Of a DNA stretch of 64,000 bases, positions 1 to 9,414 are shown piece after piece. The stretch lies in assembly GCA_018435605.1 (NCBI GenBank), contig JAHDNF010000003.1, positions 248,001-312,000 of the forward strand, given 5' to 3'. This DNA comes from a bacterium. Its GTDB lineage: Bacteria; Auribacterota; Auribacteria; Auribacterales; Auribacteraceae. The notes beneath the pieces were generated by a model. The model had not been told where the DNA came from. It searched no databases and was given only the letters and a program-made list of their open reading frames with translations. Position 1 is the stretch's first letter. Each line of letters opens with the position of its first letter. The position numbers and the translations under genes were made by a program.

Positions 1-195
1 ACCCATCTTCACTGGAAGCGAGTGTTTCTTATGGGGTTCGACCGATGTGTATACGGTAAAAACCATCAATGGTCGTTTTTTCGCGTATCTACAGCGGTGG
101 GAACGGGTGGTGTAAAATCGGCGGAGAATGTGATACGCTCATTCGTAAGCGATTTGTTTCCGCAGATTGCGGGAAAAGAGTTTAAACAATTTTAG
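1..195 (+). CDS. C-terminal fragment of a probable EpsI-like (exosortase-associated) protein
   Basis: The window opens inside a reading frame that ends at TAG 193-195 after 64 residues. The fragment carries an arginine-valine-serine-threonine stretch (FFRVSTAV), and about 20 residues later an amphipathic tail with a Phe and a Pro (SFVSDLFPQIAG). This is the pattern I know from the C-terminal end of EpsI proteins, which accompany exosortases in exopolysaccharide loci. The downstream barrel, co-polymerase and Wza genes fit such a locus. A second frame is also open up to about base 119, but it lacks this pattern. The exosortase itself would lie to the left, outside the window. The call rests on a short match and is moderate at best. 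Confidence 0.42.
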   Translation, partial: THLHWKRVFLMGFDRCVYGKNHQWSFFRVSTAVGTGGVKSAENVIRSFVSDLFPQIAGKEFKQF

Positions 196-199
196 CGAA

Positions 200-215
200 T
201 GGCATAAATAATGCT
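200..215 (+). promoter_or_regulatory. Candidate sigma-54 (RpoN) promoter upstream of the exopolysaccharide genes
   Basis: The sequence TGGCATAAATAATGCT has GG at 201-202 and GC at 213-214, exactly ten bases apart, and fits TGGCAC-N5-TTGCW at most positions. It starts five bases after the EpsI-like stop codon. Transcription would begin near 226, giving a leader of about 255 nt before the barrel gene at 481. No activator-binding site was identified. Exosortase-type exopolysaccharide loci are known to be controlled by sigma-54 activators of the PrsR type, which makes the site plausible. Confidence 0.5.
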
Positions 216-480
216 TGTAAAAAACTATGCCATAATGCGTATTGATACATAAAAAACAAAAACTATATATTTTTTTGTTTTGCCTTATTGATCAAGTTGT
301 AATATAGTACAATAATTACAATTTGAATTCTCTCTGACTATTTAGCTTGTTACTTATTGTGTTTAAGCCGGAAGGTCTCTTTTCTTAATCTGTCTTTCTG
401 TTCTGATTCTTTGTTTTAAAATTATAATTATCTCATAATACTATTTAATTTGAATAAACAATCATATCAGGAAAGGGGAT

Positions 481-1866
481 ATGATGCACATGAAAGCGCA
501 CAAAATACTTCTATTGGCAGTTATTGTAGTACATGTTATGTTATTTTCTACCGAACTGTTTGCGGCGTATGATCATCTCATTCCTCAGAGACAGAGGGGT
601 AAGTTTTTTACGCCGTCGATCCGTACCCGTCTTGAATACAATGACAATGTGTCGGCGAAGCGGGGTTCGGGCGGAGGTCGCGGTCCTGCCCATCAGCGAA
701 TCAAAAGCACCGTGTGGTATACCGAACCTAAAGTGGCGTTTCGTATACCTCTTGATACGACCTACATAGGGGTGGATTACAAGTACAGTCTGGCGTATTT
801 CTGGGCGCGTCCTTACGATAATGAAGATGTTGCTCATGACCTTACAGCCCGTTTTAAACATAGCTTTACGCCAAGGTTGTCCCTTGATTTGGATAATAGT
901 TATACCAGACAGCAGGTAGGGGTGATCAAGCGAGCAAGAGATACGGGAAACGGCTATCATGTCATACGTGAAAACGGCGATTTTGAGTTAAATAATCTTG
1001 ATGTAGCTGTTAAGTATGATTTTACACGAAGTTTTTATACCACATTCAAGTATGGCCTTGAATTTCTGGATTTCGATACGTATGATGAAAGCCGCACGTT
1101 CGATTATCTGGAAAATCGTATAGGTTTCGAATCGGGATACATTGTTAATAAAGATACGATTTTGCTTGGCGGATATACTTTCAAAGACAGAAGCTATCGA
1201 TTGAGAGAAAATGCCGATTACGATTCCCACTTGCTATTCGGTGGAGTAAATTACCGGTTAGGTAAGTTTTTTTCTCTTGATTCTATTGCTGGTGTCGATT
1301 TTAGGAAGTACGAAGCTCCTACACGCACGAATCGAGGTATTGATTTTGATGCCGTGCCGCTTGCTCCTTTTGGCGAAACATTGGCTTCATCTGTAACAAC
1401 TACCATAAAGCAGGGTGATACAAAGTTACATAAAAATCCTTATGTAAGAGTCAGGTTGTCTTCCAATTATTTCCGAAATATGGTTGTTACGCTTGGCTAT
1501 CTGCTTATGGTTCAGTCTACGGAACAGGAAGATTTTACCGATTCAAATTCCCAATCGGGGTCGTTGCAGATATCTTGGCGTTTTATGCCTAAAATCAGTT
1601 TGGATCTCAACATGATTTACAGCATAGACAATTATGATGGCAGGGTATATCAAACGTTAACTACTCAACCGGGTTATATTGCAAAAAGGGTAGCGTATGA
1701 TAACCCTGAAACCAAAGCGTTCAGGATGGGCGCGGTGTTCAGTTATCAGGTTACTCCATGGCTGTTTTATGAATTGGGGTATCGGCGTACGGATTTTGAT
1801 TCCGACTTTAATACGTCAACATGGGAACGCAACCAGGTGTTTACCGGTGTAAACGCTGTTTTTTAA
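481..1866 (+). CDS. Outer-membrane beta-barrel protein of the exopolysaccharide locus
   Basis: A 461-residue protein with an N-terminal signal peptide (hydrophobic core at about residues 8-28, likely cleavage after the Ala-Ala at 28-29). The rest is alternating polar/aromatic strand-like sequence, rich in Tyr, Phe and Asp, and it ends in Phe, the usual last residue of outer-membrane barrels. The ribosome site AGGAAAGGGG lies just ahead of the ATG. Barrels of this size sit next to exosortase and Wza-type genes and are thought to help secrete or anchor the polymer; that role is inferred from context. The gene stands 285 bases after the EpsI-like stop and 405 bases before the co-polymerase gene, so both flanking spacers may carry control elements. 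Confidence 0.75.
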   Translation: MMHMKAHKILLLAVIVVHVMLFSTELFAAYDHLIPQRQRGKFFTPSIRTRLEYNDNVSAKRGSGGGRGPAHQRIKSTVWYTEPKVAFRIPLDTTYIGVDYKYSLAYFWARPYDNEDVAHDLTARFKHSFTPRLSLDLDNSYTRQQVGVIKRARDTGNGYHVIRENGDFELNNLDVAVKYDFTRSFYTTFKYGLEFLDFDTYDESRTFDYLENRIGFESGYIVNKDTILLGGYTFKDRSYRLRENADYDSHLLFGGVNYRLGKFFSLDSIAGVDFRKYEAPTRTNRGIDFDAVPLAPFGETLASSVTTTIKQGDTKLHKNPYVRVRLSSNYFRNMVVTLGYLLMVQSTEQEDFTDSNSQSGSLQISWRFMPKISLDLNMIYSIDNYDGRVYQTLTTQPGYIAKRVAYDNPETKAFRMGAVFSYQVTPWLFYELGYRRTDFDSDFNTSTWERNQVFTGVNAVF

Positions 1867-2271
1867 AAGTTTGAAATTTTTATCGTCAAAATTCGTAATA
1901 TAAGTCAGCAGTCAATGGCCTATAGAGTTTGATGAGACGATATAATTATTAAAATATTTTTGTTGGAAAATAATATTTACCCGGACGTGAGCTTAATCGC
2001 TGGCCAAATAAGATTCGTTTTAATCCGATGTTACGTCTGGTGAGTCCATACTGGTGAGTCCATAATTACAGAAAAATTAAAATAATTTCTCTAATCTCTC
2101 AATATAAAAAATATTTCTGATGAATATATCTAGCTATTAGAAACAATTTTGTTTAACAAGATTCTTTTAAGTGACGATATAAAAAATAAGCCGTAAAAGT
2201 CATTATGTCATAAAACATAACCTCATTTAAAAAATATACTGTTTATATAAAAGTTCAATCGGAGAAGCGCT
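1867..2271. other. AT-rich 405-base spacer with a 14-bp tandem duplication
   Basis: No convincing gene is present. The spacer holds a perfect head-to-tail duplication of CTGGTGAGTCCATA (2037-2050 and 2051-2064) and a short inverted repeat TTATGT/ACATAA (2203-2208 and 2215-2220) about 50 bases before the co-polymerase ATG. I could not fix a sigma-70 or sigma-54 promoter or a terminator here, although the length suggests that the downstream genes have their own control. Confidence 0.4.
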
Positions 2272-4413
2272 ATGCAGATCAACATGAGAGATAATATGAA
2301 AGAGCTCCAGTTTCTTGACTACTGGAAGATAATAATGAAACGAAAAGACGTGGTAGCGTCGGCGTTTTTTATAACTATAATAACAGTAGCTATTTGGACA
2401 TTCGTATTGCAGGCGCCTCTCTATCGTGCTTCTACAAAATTGCTGGTCGAAAAAGAACGGGTCGATATAAATATTTTCAATACTCAGCAGAGAATGGACA
2501 CTTATGACCCGTATTATTATCAAACGCAGTACGAGATTATTCAGGGCAAAGAAGTTCTCGAAGAAGTGATCAGAGATTTGGACCTTCAGGAGAGGCTTGC
2601 TTCCCGGTCCGGAGAGACGCTGGAGATGGAAACAGCCATAAAAGGCCTCCGCAGATTAATTGAGGTACAGCAATACCGTAACACTAATTTATTGGAAGTA
2701 ATAGTATTTAATCAAAACCGGTTTTTGGCCGCTGATATAGCCAATAAAATTGCTGAAGTTTACCGAACTCAACGTTTATCCGTAAGACGCCGTGTTGTTA
2801 GCGATGCGGTGCAAAAACTTCGAGAAGAACTTGAAGATATGCGAAATAAACTTAACGAGTCGGAAATTGAACTTGAAAAACTCAAACGCGAAAAAGATAT
2901 CAGTATTGTAAGAGGTATAAATATAGATAAACAACAACTTAGCGATTTTAATGCGGATTATCTTCGGGCAAAAACAGAACGGCTTGAAAAAGAAGTACGG
3001 ATCAACGAACTCAACAAACTCTCCGATGATCAAAAATTACATGCGATTGCTGTTGAAAAATACTATTCAAATTTAGCTACGTTGAAAAATACTCTTGCTG
3101 AGGCAGAAATCGAATTGTCAGCCCTTAGTGAAGAATATAAGGAAAAACATCCGTTGATACTTGAAGCTAAGTCCAGAGTTGAGGAAGCAAGGCAGAGGCT
3201 TGCCTCTGAAATTCAAGGCATTATGAACGGTCTTGAAACAGAATATACGGTAGCGAAAACACGCGAAGAAACTCTTCTGAATGTTGTAAATGAAGCTAAA
3301 GAAACTATAAAAGAACTTGATAGTAAAGAATTGGAATATATCCGGCTTGAGCGCGATGTGGAAACCAATCGACAGATGTATATGATGCTCAAACAGAACC
3401 TTAAAGAGCAGGATGTTGTTGAGAGTTTGCCTATCACCAGCGTTGAAATCATCGAACGAGCGGTTCCGCCTCTTGAAGGATTATACTCCAAACCGAATAA
3501 GCCGTTGAATATTATATTGGGTATAGTTGTAGGTTTGTTGATAGGTTGCGCGCTGGCGTTTATTCTTGAATATTTCGATATTTCTGTCAAAACGATTAAC
3601 GATGTAGAGCAATATTTACAGTTGCCGATTTTAGGGGTTATCCCGCAGAAAGTGGGTGTTTTGGTAAACGAGGGGCCTTTCTCGGCTAATTACGAGGCTT
3701 ACAGGGTATTGAGAACAAATATAGAGTTTTATCGTCAGAAATCGAAAACAAAAACTATGATGCTTACCAGCGGCGGAGTCGGTGAAGGTAAAACGACTAC
3801 TTTGGTTAACCTTTCCATCACAATGGCGCACAGTGGCGATAAGGTGTTGATGATAGAGTCGGATTTGCGCCGGCCTAGCATTTACCGGGCATTGGAAATA
3901 AATCCGCCTGCGACAGGCATTGTCGATGTTATAGAGAATAAAGGAAATTATCTGGATGTGATACAGGAGACTGCCGTTCCAAATCTATATTATTTACCTT
4001 GCGGCAAGGGTAATGTCGACTTGAATTCATTTTTTGAAATAAAAAATATAAGAAGTATGATCAAGTTGTTATCAGAGCGATTCGATTTAATTATGTTCGA
4101 TTCTCCCCCTATGATGGGTATCAGCGACAGTTCTATTTTGGCAAGCGAGGTTGATGCGGTTTTATTGGTGCTGGGATATAGAAAGTTTCCTAAAGAAGTA
4201 GCGTATCGTGCAGTAAAAGCTATTGAAACAGCTGAAGGCAAACTCATAGGAGCAGTGCTCAACGAGGTTAACCTGAAGCGCGAAGATTATTTCTATTATC
4301 ACCATAATTACCGTTATTATCAGGACCGTGGGTATGTGGAAGCGCCTTCGCGTAAAAAGGTATCGAAAAAAGCGGCTTCCGCTGATGAAAAAGACAAAGA
4401 AGTTAAAGTATAA
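2272..4413 (+). CDS. Polysaccharide co-polymerase / BY-family tyrosine kinase (GumC/Wzc type)
   Basis: A 713-residue inner-membrane protein. A Wzz-type N-terminal domain starts with a membrane segment at about residues 26-46, followed by a long coiled-coil periplasmic region (about 170-380). The PNKP-type motif and second membrane segment lie near 405-430. The cytoplasmic BY-kinase domain has Walker A GGVGEGKTT with K507, the A' motif ESDLRRP, and Walker B MFDSPP. The C-terminus has a tyrosine cluster at about 672-688 (seven Tyr), the usual autophosphorylation tail. Such proteins set polymer length and couple polymerisation to export through Wza by phosphorylation cycles. The ATG is preceded by GGAG with 7-nt spacing. 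The wza gene follows immediately, so the two are co-transcribed. Kinase and co-polymerase are fused in one chain. Confidence 0.9.
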   Translation: MQINMRDNMKELQFLDYWKIIMKRKDVVASAFFITIITVAIWTFVLQAPLYRASTKLLVEKERVDINIFNTQQRMDTYDPYYYQTQYEIIQGKEVLEEVIRDLDLQERLASRSGETLEMETAIKGLRRLIEVQQYRNTNLLEVIVFNQNRFLAADIANKIAEVYRTQRLSVRRRVVSDAVQKLREELEDMRNKLNESEIELEKLKREKDISIVRGINIDKQQLSDFNADYLRAKTERLEKEVRINELNKLSDDQKLHAIAVEKYYSNLATLKNTLAEAEIELSALSEEYKEKHPLILEAKSRVEEARQRLASEIQGIMNGLETEYTVAKTREETLLNVVNEAKETIKELDSKELEYIRLERDVETNRQMYMMLKQNLKEQDVVESLPITSVEIIERAVPPLEGLYSKPNKPLNIILGIVVGLLIGCALAFILEYFDISVKTINDVEQYLQLPILGVIPQKVGVLVNEGPFSANYEAYRVLRTNIEFYRQKSKTKTMMLTSGGVGEGKTTTLVNLSITMAHSGDKVLMIESDLRRPSIYRALEINPPATGIVDVIENKGNYLDVIQETAVPNLYYLPCGKGNVDLNSFFEIKNIRSMIKLLSERFDLIMFDSPPMMGISDSSILASEVDAVLLVLGYRKFPKEVAYRAVKAIETAEGKLIGAVLNEVNLKREDYFYYHHNYRYYQDRGYVEAPSRKKVSKKAASADEKDKEVKV

Positions 4414-4428
4414 ATGGATCGGGGTTTA

Positions 4429-5019
4429 ATGACCATGAAAAAAGTAATATTTATCATCGCCGCAACCGTTATGCTAATGTGCTCAATGTGTAATCAATCG
4501 TATATATTTGCCCAAGAAGAGATATCTTCCGGTTATCAGGTAAAGCCAAAAGATATATTAAATATAAAATTTTATCGGCACGTCGATCTTAATCAGCAGG
4601 AAATAGAGGTGTCGCCGAGGGGCACTCTTTTTATGCCGCTGATCGGCGAGGTAGAAGTGCAGAATTTAACAATCAGTCAAATTGAACAAAAATTGATGAA
4701 ATTGTACGAAAAAGATTACTTAAGGAATCCGTATATCACTGTATCTGTACTATCACGGCGATACTATGTTCTCGGTGAAGTAAAGGCTCCTGGAGCGTAT
4801 CCTATGGTTGGTAATGTAACTGCCTTGACTGCTATTACTCAGGCAGGCGGTTTCACTGATTATGCCGGAAAGACCAAGGTAATGGTCATCAGGTCTCACG
4901 GAACGGCTAAAGAGACGATAGTTGTGAATCTTGACAAAATAATTAAAAAAGGTGATGCCAGCGAGGATGTAATTTTACAACCCGGTGACGTTGTACATGT
5001 GCCTGAAACTATCTTTTAA
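4429..5019 (+). CDS. Polysaccharide export outer-membrane protein, Wza family
   Basis: About 196 residues: a signal peptide (hydrophobic stretch after MKK, likely cleavage near FAQ-EE), a Poly_export domain (YQVKPKDILNIKFYRH onward), then a SLBB domain (YYVLGEVKAPGAYPM onward) ending in the typical PGDVVHVPE motif. It would form the periplasmic and outer-membrane channel for the exopolysaccharide. An in-frame ATG directly follows the co-polymerase stop at 4414. I prefer 4429 because GGGG sits five to six bases before it; 4435 is also possible. No clear lipobox is seen, although two Cys residues lie in the signal region. The protein is short compared with E. coli Wza and carries a single SLBB repeat. 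Confidence 0.85.
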   Translation: MTMKKVIFIIAATVMLMCSMCNQSYIFAQEEISSGYQVKPKDILNIKFYRHVDLNQQEIEVSPRGTLFMPLIGEVEVQNLTISQIEQKLMKLYEKDYLRNPYITVSVLSRRYYVLGEVKAPGAYPMVGNVTALTAITQAGGFTDYAGKTKVMVIRSHGTAKETIVVNLDKIIKKGDASEDVILQPGDVVHVPETIF

Positions 5020-5109
5020 TATTCGAATAAGCATATTTTCTTCGGTGTTTTTTGTTTGTTATAATCTGCTTCCTTAAATAAACCTTAAAATAACTACAAT
5101 TGGGTTGCT

Positions 5110-6972
5110 ATGAAAAAAGAGACCATACCTGAAAAAATGTTCAACGCAATTTTGCTTATCCTGCTTACGTTTCTGATAATGTTTAACGCGGCAAGTTTTG
5201 GCGGAGTAAAAACCATATCTTTTTATTTTGGTCATCTGGTTACTATGGTGTTTGTGTTCGTCTGGATCATCAAAATGGTTTTTACCCGAAAAATACAGTT
5301 ACTGCAATCGTATTCCGTATTCTTTGTGTTGTTGTTTGTTTTGTACGCGCTAGGATACTACTTCGTTTCCGACATATCATATTATGCCCGTAACGAGGTT
5401 ATGCAGATCATAGACTATGCATTTGTGTTTATTGTTATAATCAACTCGTTTCATCGCCGAAAGTATCAGTATTTTATATCGTTTATGCTTTTGATCGGCG
5501 CGCTTGTTTTTGCGTCTATCGGTGTATTTCAATATTTTAAAGAGCATAATACTGTAGTGGGTGTAGGTTTTCGCTCTGAACTATTTTTTCCCGACCAGTC
5601 GGCAGATCAACCAATGACACTCGGACACGCATCCGAAGATGTACGTACGGTAATGGGACTTATTGTCGAGGAAAAACCTAAACAATATGAATATCGGGCA
5701 AGCGGCACGTGGATTTGTCCGAATCATCTTGCCGGTTTTCTTGAAATGATTTTTCCTATAGGCATAGCTATTTGTCTTTTTTCACGTATGGCTGTGGGTG
5801 TGCGGCTTCTTGTCGGTTATTCTTTGATAGTTATTATAACCGGCTGGGTATTGACATTTTCAAGGGGGGGCTGGCTGGCCGGCGTAGCTGGTATGATATG
5901 TCTGTTTTTGTTGGCTTTTTTAAGGGATAATACGCGGGGAAAAACATGGGTATTACCGTTTGTAATTATTGCGATTATACTTGCAATGAGCACGGCATTT
6001 ATAAAACCGATAAAAGAAAGAGCAATTACCATAACTCCTGCCGGCGACTCCAGTATTAACACGCGAACTAAGATATGGTACGATACCATACCAATGATCA
6101 AAGAGGCTCCTATATTTGGTTACGGACCGGCGGCATTTGTATGGCGATATCCGCCTTTCAAACATGAAAAGGTATCAAAAGTAACTTATACTCATAACGA
6201 TTACCTCAACACTCTTGTCGATTACGGTTTTGTGGGTTTTATTATAATCGTAGCATTTTTCTTCTGTTTGCTTTCAAAGATACCGCTGATACCTAAACTT
6301 TACGATTATCCTGACAATCAGGCGATACTCATGGGCGCTATCGGGGCCATTATTGCCGTGCTGGCGCATGCGGTATTTGATTTCAATAATCATATTTACA
6401 GCAATGCCATGCTGTTGTCTGTTGTTGCGGGATTGGTTGTATCAGCTTCAACACCTCAGGATTTTTACAATGATATGTCTTGGCGTTTTGCATGGATAAA
6501 TCGCAGTGTGATTCTGTTGCTATTGGTTGGAATAGGAATAACTTTGTGTCTGGCAGGAGGATTTATACACGGCTACAAATTGATTAAGTCGGATCAATAT
6601 TATCGCGAAGCTGGGGTTTTGCAGTCTAACATATTATGGGAGAAAGCGCTCGACAGATTGCAAAGAGCAAGTAAACTTGATCCCGTAAATCCTTTGATAT
6701 ATGCCAAGATGGCAGATATATACAACGCCAAGGGTGTTTTTCGTCGTGACAGTCAGGAAAATTATAATGAACGGGCTATAGAACTTTACGATACCGCTAT
6801 TAGGTATAATCCTTATGAAAGTGATTTTATGTTTAAAAAAGCTATGCTTCTAAAACGTCTTGGACAATACCGTACAGCTCTTGAGGCACTCCAGTACGCT
6901 ATTGAGCAAGAACCTACCAATACGGCGTATATAAAGCAGTTTAACATATTGAACACTTTTTTAGAAAAATAG
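5110..6972 (+). CDS. O-antigen polymerase/ligase-like membrane protein with C-terminal TPRs
   Basis: A 620-residue polytopic membrane protein with roughly twelve hydrophobic segments over residues 10-500. The Wzy_C region carries the characteristic LTFSRGGW motif and, after a large loop containing RTKIWYDTIPMI and FGYGPAAF, the sequence THNDYLN. The last ~120 residues are hydrophilic tetratricopeptide-like repeats (a DPVNPLIYAKMADIYNAKG unit, an NPYESDFMFKKAMLLKRLGQY unit and an EPTN unit). This Wzy-plus-TPR layout is common in exopolysaccharide loci, where the protein polymerises or ligates lipid-linked repeat units. Which of the two reactions it performs cannot be told from sequence. The ribosome site is weak. 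It probably belongs to the co-polymerase/wza transcription unit, 90 bases downstream. Confidence 0.8.
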   Translation: MKKETIPEKMFNAILLILLTFLIMFNAASFGGVKTISFYFGHLVTMVFVFVWIIKMVFTRKIQLLQSYSVFFVLLFVLYALGYYFVSDISYYARNEVMQIIDYAFVFIVIINSFHRRKYQYFISFMLLIGALVFASIGVFQYFKEHNTVVGVGFRSELFFPDQSADQPMTLGHASEDVRTVMGLIVEEKPKQYEYRASGTWICPNHLAGFLEMIFPIGIAICLFSRMAVGVRLLVGYSLIVIITGWVLTFSRGGWLAGVAGMICLFLLAFLRDNTRGKTWVLPFVIIAIILAMSTAFIKPIKERAITITPAGDSSINTRTKIWYDTIPMIKEAPIFGYGPAAFVWRYPPFKHEKVSKVTYTHNDYLNTLVDYGFVGFIIIVAFFFCLLSKIPLIPKLYDYPDNQAILMGAIGAIIAVLAHAVFDFNNHIYSNAMLLSVVAGLVVSASTPQDFYNDMSWRFAWINRSVILLLLVGIGITLCLAGGFIHGYKLIKSDQYYREAGVLQSNILWEKALDRLQRASKLDPVNPLIYAKMADIYNAKGVFRRDSQENYNERAIELYDTAIRYNPYESDFMFKKAMLLKRLGQYRTALEALQYAIEQEPTNTAYIKQFNILNTFLEK

Positions 6973-7011
6973 ATGCTTCCATACTGTTATTGTTAGATTT
7001 ATGGTGAGTTG

Positions 7012-8169
7012 ATGAGTAAAAAATCGTTACGTATAGCAATGATAGGGCAGAAGGGGATACCAGCGGTCTATGGCGGTGTCGAACGCCATGTCGAGGAACT
7101 GGCAAGCCGTCTCGTTGCCTTTGGGCATGATGTATCTGTATATGTCCGTCCATATTATATGGAAGAAAACGCTTATGTCAAAAATACTTATAAGGGGATT
7201 ACGCTTAAACGTGTTCCTACGGTGCATTCTAAGCATCTCGATGCCATAGTCCATTGTTTTCTTTCTTCGCTAAATTCGCTGGCACAGCGGTATGATATTA
7301 TACATTACCACGCGATTGGTCCTGCGACTGTTTCGTGGATACCCCGTTTGTGCGGCTCTAATGTGATTTGTACGGTACACGGTCTTGACTGGCAACGAAA
7401 AAAATGGAATCGTTTTGCGTCTATGTATCTTAGATTGGGACAATGGGCGTCATACCGGTTACCTGACAGAACTATCACCGTATCGCGCACATTGAAAGAA
7501 TATTATGAATCGCTTTATAAAGGGGAGGTGCACTATATTCCCAATGGAGTTAATATACCTCCGGACGCTCCTGCCGACATAATCGAACGAAAGTACGGCC
7601 TGTCTACCGGTTCGTATGTCGTATTTATAAGCCGATTGGTTCCTGAAAAAGGGTGCCATTATTTGATTGATGCGTTCAAAAATGTTATTACCGATAAAAA
7701 ACTTGTAATTGTAGGCGGTTCAAGTCATTCCGACGATTATGTCGCGTTGTTGCATGAAAAGGGGAAGGATGATTCGAGACTTATCTTCACGGGTAATACA
7801 TCTGGGGAAGAGCTCGCAGAATTGTTCTGGAATGCGTATTTATTTGTGCTACCGTCGGAACTTGAAGGGTTGCCGATAGTTGCCCTTGAAGCGTTGAGTT
7901 TTGGTAAATGTTTGCTTGCCAGCGATATACCTGAAAACTGCGAAGTAGTACAACCATATGGAAAGACAAAAGATAGCGAAACATTCGGATATACATTCCG
8001 ATCGGAAGATAGTGAGGATTTGCGAAATCAACTTCAGTATCTGATAGACACTCCCAATGCCGTGGCAGACATGGCATCAAAATCGCGTAAATACGTTCGG
8101 GAAATGTATAACTGGGACATGATAGCAGATCTTACACAGTCGCTTTATCTAAAAGTTGTATCCGGTTGA
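7012..8169 (+). CDS. Glycosyltransferase family 4
   Basis: A GT-B fold enzyme of about 385 residues. The N-terminal domain starts with IAMIGQKGIPAVYGGVERH, the signature of the DUF1972-type rhamnosyl/glucosyltransferases. The C-terminal donor-binding domain carries EGLPIVALEAL, the E-x7-E motif of GT4 enzymes. It should transfer a sugar from a nucleotide donor to the growing lipid-linked unit on the cytoplasmic face. ATG 7012 is preceded by GGTGAG; a TTG just before it is a less likely start. The next gene, rmlB, converges on it with three bases between the stop codons. The substrate is unknown, but nearby rmlB suggests dTDP-deoxysugars could be used in this locus. Confidence 0.82.
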   Translation: MSKKSLRIAMIGQKGIPAVYGGVERHVEELASRLVAFGHDVSVYVRPYYMEENAYVKNTYKGITLKRVPTVHSKHLDAIVHCFLSSLNSLAQRYDIIHYHAIGPATVSWIPRLCGSNVICTVHGLDWQRKKWNRFASMYLRLGQWASYRLPDRTITVSRTLKEYYESLYKGEVHYIPNGVNIPPDAPADIIERKYGLSTGSYVVFISRLVPEKGCHYLIDAFKNVITDKKLVIVGGSSHSDDYVALLHEKGKDDSRLIFTGNTSGEELAELFWNAYLFVLPSELEGLPIVALEALSFGKCLLASDIPENCEVVQPYGKTKDSETFGYTFRSEDSEDLRNQLQYLIDTPNAVADMASKSRKYVREMYNWDMIADLTQSLYLKVVSG

Positions 8170-8172
8170 TTA

Positions 8173-9186
8173 TTATCTGTCTTTATACATTTTATCGTAG
8201 TAATGTTGATATTGACCGCTGGTGCAGTCATCTATCCATGACTGATGATTGATATACCATTCAATGGTTTCCGCGATTCCTGTTTCAAAGGTATATTCGG
8301 GTTTCCATCCAAGTTCCCTTTTGATTTTTGAAGGGTCTATAGCATACCGGAAATCATGCCCCGGACGGTCTGTTACGAAAGTGATCAGGGAATCCGGTTT
8401 ATTTAGAATTTTAAGAATAGTTTTTACGATGTCGATATTTGTCCATTCGTTTTCGCCGCCGATGTTATATACATCGCCCTCTTTGCCGTTATGCAGAACC
8501 AGATTGATTGCGGCGCAATGATCTTTGACGTGAATCCAGTCGCGTATATTTGTTCCTTTTCCATATACCGGCAGAGGTTTGTTGTCTCTGGCATTTTTTA
8601 TCATTAAAGGGATTAGTTTTTCAGGGAATTGATAAGGGCCGTAGTTATTAGAGCACCGGGTAATAAGTACCGGCATTTTAAATGTTTTGTAATATGATCT
8701 GACAAGCATATCAGCGCCGGCTTTGCTTGCGGAATACGGGCTGTTGGGTGACAAAGGGGTTGTTTCAGTAAATTTTCCGGTGTCGCCCAGCGAACCGTAT
8801 ACCTCATCGGTTGAAATCTGTATAAATCGTGATATTCCGAAGTTGCGCGCCGCTTCGAGAAGTATCTGAGTGCCTCTGATATTGGTGTCTATAAATATTT
8901 GCGGACCCATGATACTGCGGTCTACATGCGATTCTGCCGCGAAATTGATGACCGAGTCGATTCTGTATTTTTGAAAAATATCCCATACGAGATCATAGTT
9001 ATCGATAGATCCTTTTACGAAGGTGTAGCGGGGGTCGTTCTGTATTAATGCGAGGTTTTCGAGGTTACCGGCATACGTAAGAGAATCGAGATTCACAATG
9101 GAATAATCTGAATATTTGGCAAGCATGTAGTGTATAAAATTCGATCCGATAAAACCGGCGCCTCCGGTAACTAGTAAATTCTTCAT
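8173..9186 (-). CDS. rmlB: dTDP-glucose 4,6-dehydratase
   Basis: A 337-residue extended short-chain dehydrogenase. The NAD-binding motif GGAGFIG is at the N-terminus, STDEVYGSLG and the YSASKAGAD catalytic Tyr-x3-Lys follow, and NNYGPYQFPEKLIP is diagnostic of RmlB. It makes dTDP-4-keto-6-deoxyglucose, the branch point to rhamnose and other deoxysugars. RmlA, RmlC and RmlD are not in the window. The gene faces the GT4 gene tail to tail and is divergent from the UDP-sugar dehydrogenase. The 228-base AT-rich spacer between the two must hold both promoters, although I could not place either with confidence. Length and motifs are standard. Confidence 0.93.
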   Translation of the reverse strand: MKNLLVTGGAGFIGSNFIHYMLAKYSDYSIVNLDSLTYAGNLENLALIQNDPRYTFVKGSIDNYDLVWDIFQKYRIDSVINFAAESHVDRSIMGPQIFIDTNIRGTQILLEAARNFGISRFIQISTDEVYGSLGDTGKFTETTPLSPNSPYSASKAGADMLVRSYYKTFKMPVLITRCSNNYGPYQFPEKLIPLMIKNARDNKPLPVYGKGTNIRDWIHVKDHCAAINLVLHNGKEGDVYNIGGENEWTNIDIVKTILKILNKPDSLITFVTDRPGHDFRYAIDPSKIKRELGWKPEYTFETGIAETIEWYINHQSWIDDCTSGQYQHYYDKMYKDR

Positions 9187-9414
9187 GATAGCCCTCTTTC
9201 GATTTAGTTACGATATTAGGAAAAGATTGTATCAAACTAACAAAACACAGGGTTTTTTACAATAAAATTTGCATATACACTGCATAAATAATATAGTTAT
9301 GCTTTATCGTATTTAACAATATTTGGTTCACGCTAATAATCGATATAAAGTTATTGTATTTTAAACCGATTTTTTCTATATGAATACTGTAAAAAACTGA
9401 TAAGGAGTAGCGTC

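Noticed and set aside
5060-5065. TATAAT ahead of the Wzy-like gene as a promoter
   Set aside because: No acceptable -35 hexamer lies 16-18 bases upstream.
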